11,753 bases of DNA. Origin: Planctomycetota bacterium. Lineage in GTDB: Bacteria; Planctomycetota; Brocadiia; Brocadiales; Bathyanammoxibiaceae. Location: the NCBI GenBank assembly GCA_030598065.1, contig JAUVQR010000022.1, positions 1 to 11,753 of the forward strand. The letters are read 5' to 3'. How positions within the stretch are numbered: position 1 is the stretch's first letter; every line of letters begins with the position of its first letter. Under the pieces are notes generated by a model that was given only the letters and a program-made list of their open reading frames with translations, was not told the DNA's origin and did no database searches. Positions 1 through 6,900 of the stretch are shown in pieces. The translations under genes were made by a program, and so were the position numbers.

Positions 1-54
1 CTACGCACTTTTTCTGAGATGGTTTATCAGGTTAAGAAAGGGACAACAAGATGA
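1..54 (+). CDS. C-terminal end of an upstream gene (partial)
   Basis: Frame 1 is open from the window edge and ends with TGA at 52-54, coding LRTFSEMVYQVKKGTTR. The stop overlaps the ATG at 51 of the next gene as ATGA, the classic four-base overlap of translationally coupled genes. This overlap is the main reason to read it as a real gene end. Seventeen residues are too few to assign a family. If it is real, the barrel gene downstream is the distal member of an operon whose promoter lies outside the window. Confidence 0.4.
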   Translation, partial: LRTFSEMVYQVKKGTTR

Positions 55-1219
55 GACTCTTTGCAGTTATAATTGCGTTCCTGTTCTTCCATGCATCAGT
101 GTATAATGCCTACGCGCAGGAGACACAACAGGAGACACGAAGTAAACGGTATGGCCTGTGTCCGCTTGTTCAGTGGATACACAGGGCATGCAGGGTTTGC
201 AGAGTTCGCACGGCATAAACAGTAGACATGGTTTAAGCAAAGCACACACATCGCATGGTTTGACGGCAAAGGCCGGGCATCATGGCCATGATCATGACCG
301 CCCTGACAGCTACGGGCCGATAGGCGTTATGGGGAGTCACGTCCACCAGGCCGGTACGTGGATGGCGTCGTACAGGTTTATGTATATGGACATGCGTGGG
401 AATCGGGACGGCACCCGCCACGTAAGCACGGGTGAAGTCCTTAATGACTTCATGGTCAGCCCGACCAATATGCAGGTGGAGAAGCACGTCTTTGGCGCCA
501 TGTATTCGCTGACAGATGACCTTACCGTGATGGCGATGTTCCCCTATATTCGAAAGTCGATGCGTCATGTGAACCGCATGGGAGTTCGTTTCACGACCAG
601 GTCGGATGGGATAGGCGACTTCAAGCTGATGCCACTCTACGCCTTTTTCAGGAAAGGCGGGCACAGTTTGCATTTAAATGCCGGACTGAGCCTTCCGACA
701 GGCTCCATCCACAAGAGTGACGACACGCCGACCGGACCGGATCAGAGGCTGCCTTACCCCATGCAGTTGGGCTCCGGCACGTTCGATCTGTTACCGGGTG
801 TGACCTACCTCGGTCAGACGGAAAGCTGGTCATGGGGCGTTCAGCCGATGGGTACGATACGGCTTGGGGAGAACAGCAACGACTACACGTTGGGAAACAG
901 GTTTAACATAACCGCCTGGGGCTCTAGAGTGTGGACGGACTGGCTTAGCACGTCCGTCCGAATAGACGGACAGGTATGGAGGAATATCCGCGGTGACGAT
1001 CCAAAGCTTAACCCAAGGATGGTTCCGACGGCTGACCCTGACAGGCGTGCGGGAGAGCGCGTGGACGTCCTGTTGGGTGCGAATTTATACGCGCCAGAAG
1101 GAAGGCTGAAGGGTAATATGCTGTCGGTTGAGGGTGGATTTCCGGTTTATCAATCACTGGACGGCCCGCAGCTTGAGACCGACTAGCGGTTGACCGTGGG
1201 GTGGCGATGGGCGTTTTGA
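51..1219 (+). pseudogene. Outer-membrane beta-barrel transporter-like protein (MetA-pathway phenol-degradation-like family), frameshifted and with in-frame amber
   Basis: Three pieces join into one gene. ATG at 51 opens a frame with a clear signal peptide (hydrophobic residues 3-17, cleavage after AYA near residue 22), which runs into a stop at 216-218. The main body is open from 146 to 1183 in a different frame (the longest simple ORF would start at GTG 158). It has a His-rich linker and a barrel-like body with motifs such as LNAGLSLPTGSI, LPYPMQLGSGTFDLLPG and YQSLDGPQLETD. TAG at 1184-1186 then interrupts it, but the same frame continues as RLTVGWRWAF and stops at TGA 1217-1219. That tail alternates hydrophobic residues and ends in Phe, the usual C-terminal signal for outer-membrane assembly. 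So a missing base (or equivalent shift) between about 146 and 218, plus one nonsense change, break an otherwise intact gene. Sequencing error is the alternative. The family assignment comes from remembered similarity; the transported substrate is unknown. Confidence 0.7.
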
Positions 1220-1310
1220 GGTGTTTGTCATTTATTATTACCAGATTTCAAGTGGTGGTTTTTTGTTTGGATGTGTTTTGTTCAGAAGCTAAAATCGGAC
1301 GGTTTGTGGA

Positions 1311-1326
1311 CTGTATAACTGTATAA
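1311..1326 (+). repeat. Tandem CTGTATAA x2
   Basis: The octamer CTGTATAA occurs twice back to back just before the RNase H ribosome site (AGGGGAGA, 1333-1340). The TATAA cores look like -10 elements, but no -35 was found at the right distance. Its function is unknown and it may be chance. Confidence 0.4.
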
Positions 1327-1345
1327 GTGAGCAGGGGAGACGATA

Positions 1346-1954
1346 GTGAAGAGTATCACTGATAGAGAAATACTGGAACTCATTCACGAGGGTATTGACC
1401 TGGCGTCCATAATGGCCAAAGACCCCAGGGTGACCCGAAAGAGGCTGAAGGAGTTTTTTGGTAAACTTGGCGGTCTAATCGGCGTTGAGCCCGGCATGGA
1501 CACAAACATGGACACAAAGAAAAGCGGCAAGCCCACGCTCAGGGTCTCCGGGCATATCCAACTCGATACAGACGGCGCGTCCCGGGGTAATCCGGGGAAG
1601 TCCGGTATCGGCGTGGTGGTTCTCGACGGTGAGAAGAACATACTGGCGGAGGTCAGTGAATATATAGGGGATGCGACAAACAACGTTGCCGAATATAAGG
1701 CGCTTATAAGAGGTGTGGAGAAGGTGCTGGAGTTCAGCCCGTCGAGAGTCGACGTCTTTGCCGACAGTGAGCTGATGGTCAGGCAACTAAACGGCCGGTA
1801 TAAGGTAAGGGCGCCTTCAATACTACCCCTTTACAACGAGGCCAGGAAGCTTCTCGGAATGCTCTCTGAGTCTAAGGTACAATACGTCCCGAGGGAGCAA
1901 AACTCACTGGCCGACGCCCTTGCGAACAGGGCTATAGATATGGTGGGTGACTGA
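1346..1954 (+). CDS. rnhA: Ribonuclease HI family protein with N-terminal extension
   Basis: This is predicted to cleave the RNA strand of RNA-DNA hybrids in the cytoplasm (R-loops, replication primers), using two divalent metal ions. The start is GTG at 1346, with AGGGGAGA six bases upstream. The RNase H fold begins near residue 70. Its four acidic ligands are visible: Asp76 in LDTDGASRGNPG, Glu116 in NNVAEYKAL, Asp140 in FADSELMVRQLNG and Asp190 in PREQNSLADALAN. The length is 202 aa, against about 130-155 for a minimal RNase HI. The extra 70 residues at the N-terminus form a predicted helical segment (TDREILELIHEG, RLKEFFGKL) resembling a small helix-turn-helix, joined by a polar linker. 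It has none of the features of the Caulimovirus-type hybrid-binding domain. It stands alone between intergenic gaps of about 130 and 200 bases. The catalytic class is secure; the N-terminal role is not. Confidence 0.88.
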   Translation: MKSITDREILELIHEGIDLASIMAKDPRVTRKRLKEFFGKLGGLIGVEPGMDTNMDTKKSGKPTLRVSGHIQLDTDGASRGNPGKSGIGVVVLDGEKNILAEVSEYIGDATNNVAEYKALIRGVEKVLEFSPSRVDVFADSELMVRQLNGRYKVRAPSILPLYNEARKLLGMLSESKVQYVPREQNSLADALANRAIDMVGD

Positions 1955-2006
1955 GGGGATTGGCATATGTATAGTGCCTTCGGGTGTGTGGGATGACCTT
2001 TTGTTC

Positions 2007-2036
2007 TTGACAATGTCTGCAAATCGAAGATATTAT
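2007..2036 (+). promoter_or_regulatory. Sigma70-type promoter for the CxxC protein gene
   Basis: A perfect -35 TTGACA (2007-2012) is followed after 18 bases by TATTAT (2031-2036), one mismatch from TATAAT. Transcription would begin near 2043, giving a leader of about 115 bases before the start at 2158. It is the best promoter match seen on the plus strand of the left half and could also feed leuC and the genes after it. Confidence 0.6.
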
Positions 2037-2091
2037 AAAGGTTTAAGATTTGAGGCAAGGAAGGGAGGTGGAAATCTTAGTAAGGGAAACG

Positions 2092-2154
2092 ATGACACAA
2101 CAAAAAACACTTGTTGTTCCCGCAAGATATCTGCGGGGGCAAGGAGGAAAATAA
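2092..2154 (+). CDS. 20-codon upstream small ORF (possible leader peptide)
   Basis: ATG at 2092 is preceded by TAAGGGAAACG (AAGGG as a weak SD) and codes MTQQKTLVVPARYLRGQGGK before TAA at 2152-2154. It is in the same frame as, and ends three bases before, the ATG at 2158, so ribosomes finishing it could re-initiate on the next gene. It also spans the hairpin at 2114-2142. This arrangement fits a translated leader, but a 20-codon ORF can occur by chance and no amino-acid bias points to a sensed nutrient. Confidence 0.3.
   Translation: MTQQKTLVVPARYLRGQGGK
2114..2142 (+). promoter_or_regulatory. 5'-UTR hairpin adjoining a strong SD
   Basis: TTGTTCCCGCA (2114-2124) can pair with TGCGGGGGCAA (2132-2142) around a 7-base loop, giving 11 pairs including two G-U. 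The last two paired bases belong to the ribosome site AAGGAGG (2141-2147), so folding would partly mask it. No U-run follows, so this is not an intrinsic terminator. It is a candidate for translational control of the 109-aa protein. Confidence 0.45.
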
Positions 2155-2157
2155 TAG

Positions 2158-2487
2158 ATGATACACTATTCGTGTGATATGTGCGGTCAGATTATACAGA
2201 CCGAAGATGAACTGAGGTATGTGGTAAAGATAGAGGTGTATCCCGCAGACGAGACAGACGAAGAACTTGACGGTATCGACGACCCTAAACATGATATGGC
2301 AGAGTTCAATATAGGAGAGGAAAAAGAGATAGAAGAGGAAAAAGAGGTTGAGGAGGGGCCTGAAGACGAAGAGGATGACATGGAGTACAGGACCCTTCGC
2401 TTTGATCTGTGTTCCGAGTGTCATAAGAGATATATAAGAGACCCGCTATTTGTGAAGAGCCACAGGAGCCGCTTCTTTGATAACTAG
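2158..2487 (+). CDS. Small acidic protein with two CxxC pairs (putative zinc ribbon)
   Basis: This 109-aa protein starts at ATG 2158 after a strong SD, AAGGAGG (2141-2147). Its N-terminus holds CDMC (Cys6, Cys9) and its C-terminus CSEC (Cys85, Cys88). Together these could bind one zinc ion as a ribbon with a long insert. The first half has a beta-like stretch (LRYVVKIEVYPA). The middle (about residues 31-76) is a very acidic, Glu/Asp-rich segment with no hydrophobic core, probably disordered. The second pair lies in RFDLCSECHKRYIRDPL. There is no signal peptide or membrane segment, so it is cytoplasmic. Similar two-CxxC proteins are, from memory, common as hypothetical proteins in planctomycetes. 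Function is unknown; a metal-binding adaptor or nucleic-acid/protein contact role is possible but not shown. Confidence 0.75.
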   Translation: MIHYSCDMCGQIIQTEDELRYVVKIEVYPADETDEELDGIDDPKHDMAEFNIGEEKEIEEEKEVEEGPEDEEDDMEYRTLRFDLCSECHKRYIRDPLFVKSHRSRFFDN

Positions 2488-2491
2488 ACAA

Positions 2492-2518
2492 ATGTTGGGT
2501 CTTTCCCTTCCAAAATAG
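2492..2518 (+). promoter_or_regulatory. Leu-rich micro-ORF in the leuC leader (candidate leucine leader peptide)
   Basis: ATG at 2492, five bases after the TAG of the preceding gene, codes M-L-G-L-S-L-P-K then TAG (2516-2518): three Leu codons in eight. A perfect 6-bp stem, GGGTCT (2497-2502) with AGACCC (2517-2522), overlaps it. GACC (2518-2521) could instead pair with GGTC (2542-2545), followed by five Ts at 2549-2553. This resembles the logic of leucine attenuation before leu genes. It has no separate SD and would rely on coupling, and the final hairpin is weak, so chance is a real alternative. Confidence 0.35.
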
Positions 2519-2575
2519 ACCCCGCTGGATAGTTCTTGCCTGGTCAGGTTTTTCGCAAGCAAGCCCAAGAAAAGT

Positions 2576-3838
2576 ATGGTGATGACGTTAGCTGAGAAGA
2601 TTATTGCGGTGCACACGGAGCGAGACAAGGTCCGGGCCGGCGAGTTCGTCTATGCCGGAGTGGACTTTTGTCTCGGCAACGACATAACCGCCCCGATAGC
2701 CATAAAGGAGTTTGAAGGGGCCGGTATTGACAAGGTGTTTGACAGGAAAAGAATAGCGCTTGTGCCGGACCATTTTACCCCTAACAAGGACATAGCCTCG
2801 GCCGAGCAGGTAAAGACGCTGAGACGGTTCGCCAGGAGGCATCAGATAGAGAATTTCTTCGAGATAGGCAGGATGGGGATAGAGCATGCGCTGTTACCGG
2901 AGGCGGGTCTTGTGCTGCCCGGCGAACTGATAATAGGGGCCGATTCCCACACGTGTACGTACGGGGCGCTGGGCGCCTTTGCCTTGGGTGTGGGGAGCAC
3001 CGACCTGGCGGCCTGTTTTGCGACCGGAAAGGTGTGGTTGCAGGTGCCCGAGACGGTCAGGTTTGTGTTTAACGGCGAGCTGCCGCGCTGGAGTTCCGGT
3101 AAGGACGTCATTCTGTACGTCATAGGGGACATCGGGGTGGACGGCGCGTTGTACAGGGTAATGGAGTTTACAGGCCCGACGATCTCCGCACTGCCTATGG
3201 ACGACCGCTTTGCGATATGCAACATGGCCGTAGAGGCGGGTGCGAAGACCGGGATTATCGCGACAGACGAAGTAACAGAAGACTACGTCAAGGCCCGGGC
3301 GAAGAGGGGTTACAGGCCGTATTATGGCGATGACGTCTCATCTGAGATTGAGACACGCACTTACGACGCCTCAAAAATCTCGCCGCAGGTGGCGCTGCCC
3401 AGTTTACCGTCAAACGTGCGCCCGGTGGAGGAGGTCTCCGACATAGAGATTGATCAGGTAATGATAGGTTCTTGCACGAACGGTAGGATATCTGACCTCA
3501 GGGTGGCTGCGGGTTTGCTTAAGGGCAGACAGGTGCACCCGTCGGTAAGGCTTCTTATCTTTCCCGCCACGCAGGAGACGTACCTGATGGCGGTGCGGGA
3601 AGGCCTGATGGATATATTTGTCAGCGCGGGGGCTGCGGTGTCTACCCCCACGTGCGGACCCTGTCTGGGCGGTCATAGCGGGGTACTTGCCGAAGGCGAA
3701 CGCTGCCTGGCAACGACCAACCGCAATTTCCTGGGCAGAATGGGTCACCCGAAGAGTGAGGTCTTTCTCTCGAATCCCGCCGTTGCGGCCGCATCGGCCG
3801 TTACGGGCAGGATTACTCATCCCGAAGAGCTGGCATAG
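2576..3838 (+). CDS. leuC: 3-isopropylmalate dehydratase large subunit (aconitase family, LeuC2 type)
   Basis: This is the catalytic iron-sulfur subunit that, with LeuD, interconverts 2- and 3-isopropylmalate through dehydration and rehydration in leucine synthesis. The length of 420 aa matches the LeuC2/homoaconitase branch rather than the roughly 465-aa enterobacterial type. The [4Fe-4S] ligands are Cys300 (MIGSCTNGR), Cys360 and Cys363 (PTCGPCLGGHSG). Other family motifs are VPDHFTPNKDI, GADSHTCTYGALGAFALGVGSTD and GRMGHPKSEVFLSNPAVAAASA. Start: ATG 2576 or the in-frame ATG at 2582 (MTLAEKII), with no strong SD for either. The LeuC/LeuD pair is split by the 4.2-kb megaprotein gene. Members of this branch also act on homoaconitate or methylmalate-type substrates, so the exact substrate is inferred from family and from LeuD nearby. 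Confidence 0.9.
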   Translation: MVMTLAEKIIAVHTERDKVRAGEFVYAGVDFCLGNDITAPIAIKEFEGAGIDKVFDRKRIALVPDHFTPNKDIASAEQVKTLRRFARRHQIENFFEIGRMGIEHALLPEAGLVLPGELIIGADSHTCTYGALGAFALGVGSTDLAACFATGKVWLQVPETVRFVFNGELPRWSSGKDVILYVIGDIGVDGALYRVMEFTGPTISALPMDDRFAICNMAVEAGAKTGIIATDEVTEDYVKARAKRGYRPYYGDDVSSEIETRTYDASKISPQVALPSLPSNVRPVEEVSDIEIDQVMIGSCTNGRISDLRVAAGLLKGRQVHPSVRLLIFPATQETYLMAVREGLMDIFVSAGAAVSTPTCGPCLGGHSGVLAEGERCLATTNRNFLGRMGHPKSEVFLSNPAVAAASAVTGRITHPEELA

Positions 3839-3928
3839 CGCGGCCCGGGACAGTTGTATTTTTTTCTTCATGACCATGATGTAGTAAACCAGTTTTGTAC
3901 AGGGCAAATTTTCGTACTTTTTTTCGTT

Positions 3929-3938
3929 GAGGAGCAGC
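3929..3938 (+). promoter_or_regulatory. Ribosome site fixing the megaprotein start
   Basis: GAGGAG (3929-3934) sits four bases before ATG 3939. The longer open frame begins at TTG 3927, which overlaps this site and has no SD of its own, so ATG 3939 is preferred. Confidence 0.6.
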
Positions 3939-6900
3939 ATGTCAGAGAAGAAATACATCGGCCTGGACATTGGTTCAGTCAGCCTTAAGGTGGTGCTTGT
4001 AAACGATAAGAAAGAGGTTCTAGAGGAGCATTACATTCGGACACACGGGCAGCCCCTGGAGACCACGCTGAAGGTCTTAAAGGGTGTCTATGACCGTACC
4101 CCCAGGGAAGAGATAAAGGGTATGGCCAGCACCGGTTCGGGCGGGAAGCTTCTCTCTGAGATATTTGGCATATACTTTGTCAACGAGGTCGTGGCGCAGA
4201 GTAAGGCCACGGCTACCTATCATCCGGAGGTCCGTAGCATTATAGAGATCGGAGGCCAGGACTCGAAGCTGATGCTGCTTGAGCACGACGAGTCTATTGG
4301 GCAGATAAAGGTGGCCGATTTCGCTATGAATACGATGTGCGCCGCGGGCACGGGGTCTTTTCTGGACCAGCAGGCTTCGAGGGTAGGCATTGCCATCGAA
4401 GACGAATTCGCCGAGCTGGCGTTAAAATGCAAGAACCCGCCCAGGATTGCCGGCCGGTGCAGCGTATTTGCCAAGTCCGACATGATACACCTCCAACAGG
4501 AGGCCACCCCTGTCCACGACATCCTTGCCGGCCTGTGCTACGCAATGGCTCGGAACTTCAAGAGCGCCATCGCCAAGGGCAAGGAGATGGCCAGGCCGAT
4601 TGCCTTCCAGGGCGGTGTGGCGGCCAACAAGGGCATGATAAAGGCCTTTGAGGATGTCCTTGACCTGGAGCCGGGGGAGCTGATCATACCAAAACATCAT
4701 GCATCGCTGGGTGCAGTCGGGGCGGTCCTGATGCTGATGGAAAAGGGTGAAGAGAACGGCTTTAACGGCCTGGGCGCCCTTGAGACGTATCTGAACGATA
4801 GAAAGAGCGATATCGACCTGCTGGAGGCCCTCCAGGGCGACAACTACGAGATAGTGACTGAATGTACGCCCCTCAACGGCCGGGAAAACGTAGAGGCCTA
4901 TGTCGGTGTTGACGTGGGCTCTATAAGCACCAACGTGGTCGTAATAGATAAAGACAGGAACGTGCTGGCCAGACGTTATCTGATGACGGCCGGAAGACCG
5001 CTGGAGGCGGTGACCAAGGGTCTGTTCGAGGTCGGAGAGGAGATAGGCGACAAAGTAGACGTTCAAGGCGTCTGCACCACCGGCTCCGGGCGCTACCTGA
5101 CCCGCGACTTTATAGGCGCCGATATCGCGAAGAACGAGATTACGGCCCATGCCAGGGCCGCCGCAAACGCCTGCCACGACGTGGACACTATATTTGAAAT
5201 TGGCGGACAGGATTCCAAGTACGTCCGGATGGAAAACGGAGCTGTGGTGGATTTCGCCATGAACAAGGTCTGCGCGGCGGGGACGGGTTCGTTTCTGGAA
5301 GAGCAGTCCGAGAGACTTAACATCTCTATCAAGCAGGAATTCGGGCAAAAGGCGCTGGACTCATGCGGCGGATGCAGTATGGGCGAGAGGTGCACGGTTT
5401 TTATGGAATCGGACGTCGTGCACCATCAACAGAAAGGCGCTGCCAAGGACGACCTTGTAGCGGGTCTCAGCTATTCTATAGTGCTCAACTACCTCAACAG
5501 GGTTGTGGAGGGCCGGAAGGTGGGCAACCGCATACTCTTCCAGGGTGGCGTCGCGTATAACCGCGGGGTCAAGGCGGCGTTTGAGGAGGTGACTGGCAAA
5601 AAGGTCATCGTCCCCAAACATCACGACTGCATGGGCGCGATAGGCTCGGCGATTATCGCGATGGAGGAAAGGGACTGGAAGAAATCCGGGTTCAAGGGTT
5701 TCGACCTGCGGGACAGACGCTGCGACATAGGTTCCTTTGTGTGCAGGGACTGCTCCAACATCTGCACGGTCAAGAAGGTAGAGATTACGGGCGAAGAGCC
5801 TTTATATTACGGCGACCGCTGCGGTAAGTTCGAAGACACGGGGAAGCCGAAGAAGGGCAAGGGGATTCCGAGGCTGTTCAGGGAGCGCGAGAAGGCCCTG
5901 ATGAACTCGTATCCAAAGGACAAGCCCGACAAACCGAACGGTATGAAGGTGGGTATACCGCGCGCGAACATGTTCTTTGAGCTTTACCCGATGTGGAAGG
6001 GCTTCTTTACCGAACTGGGCTTCGAGGTGGTGCCGTCCAGTCCGACCAACCCTGAGCTGATAAAGGAGGGTGTGGAGAATATAGCCGCCGAGACATGCTT
6101 CCCCATAAAGGTGGCTCACGGACACGTGATGGACATGTTGGATTCGGACGTTGACTACATGTTTATACCGAGCGTGGTCAACTTCCCGAACGACAGTACG
6201 AAGCTGGTTCATTCCTACATGTGCCCGTACGTGCAGGGTCTGCCCTACATGATTCGCTCTGTCCCCAAGTTTGCCGAGAACGGCAAGAAGTTCAAGGTGC
6301 TTGAGCCGGCGTTTCACATGGAATGGGGAGAGGAACACCTAAAGGACATATTCCGTGGGATAGCAAGGGACATCGGCCAGGGCGGAGAGCGCGTGGAGAC
6401 GGCTATTAAGGTGGCGCTGGAGTCACAGCAGAACTTCTGCGACACGCTTAAAAAGCGTGGCGAGGAGGTACTTGACAACCTGAAGGAAGATGATATCGCG
6501 CTGATTATAGTCGGGCGTTCGTACAATTCATGTGACGAGGTGGTCAGCGTCCGCATCCCGGAGAAGCTTAGAGAACTCGGTGTGCTTGCAATACCGATGG
6601 ATATGATGCAGCTCAACATCGAGGAGATTGGGGAGGAATATCCTCATATGTATTGGAGGTCGGGACAGAGGATTATCGCGGCGGCGAAGCTAATCGGCAG
6701 GGATAAGAGGCTGTTCCCGCTTTATATAACCAATTTCGGCTGCGGCCCCGACGCCTTTATTATTAAGTACTTTGAAAAGGAGTTGTCCCATAAGCCGCAG
6801 TTGACGCTGGAGATTGACGAGCACAGCGCAGACGCGGGAATAATAACCCGCTGTGAGGCGTATCTCGACAGCCTGAAGAACTTCAAGAAGGCCGAGAGGT

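Noticed and set aside
158..1186. Reading the barrel gene simply as a 342-aa protein starting at GTG 158
   Set aside because: That start lacks an SD and a signal peptide, while a full signal peptide lies just upstream in another frame and the true tail lies beyond the TAG. The split-gene reading explains more.
1184..1186. Genome-wide recoding of TAG as an amino acid
   Set aside because: TAG ends three other genes in this window at plausible family lengths (2485-2487, 3836-3838, 8181-8183), so TAG is a normal stop here.
2539..2553. Intrinsic terminator CCTGGTCAGG followed by five Ts before leuC
   Set aside because: The palindrome leaves only a two-base loop (or a 3-bp stem with four), too weak for a terminator; kept only as part of the attenuator hypothesis.
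3927..3938. TTG 3927 as start of the megaprotein
   Set aside because: It overlaps the GAGGAG ribosome site that serves ATG 3939, and it adds only four residues before the conserved fold.
3839..3938. Separate promoter or terminator between leuC and the megaprotein gene
   Set aside because: There is a T7 run (3859-3865) and TCATGACCATGA, but no GC stem before the Ts and only a poor TTGTAC-15-TACTTT promoter match; the genes are better read as one transcript.
4422..5348. 308-codon minus-strand open frame inside the megaprotein gene, and similar long antisense frames at 5802-6338 and 6690-7232
   Set aside because: They show no recognisable domain, overlap a strongly conserved coding sequence and are typical codon-bias shadows.
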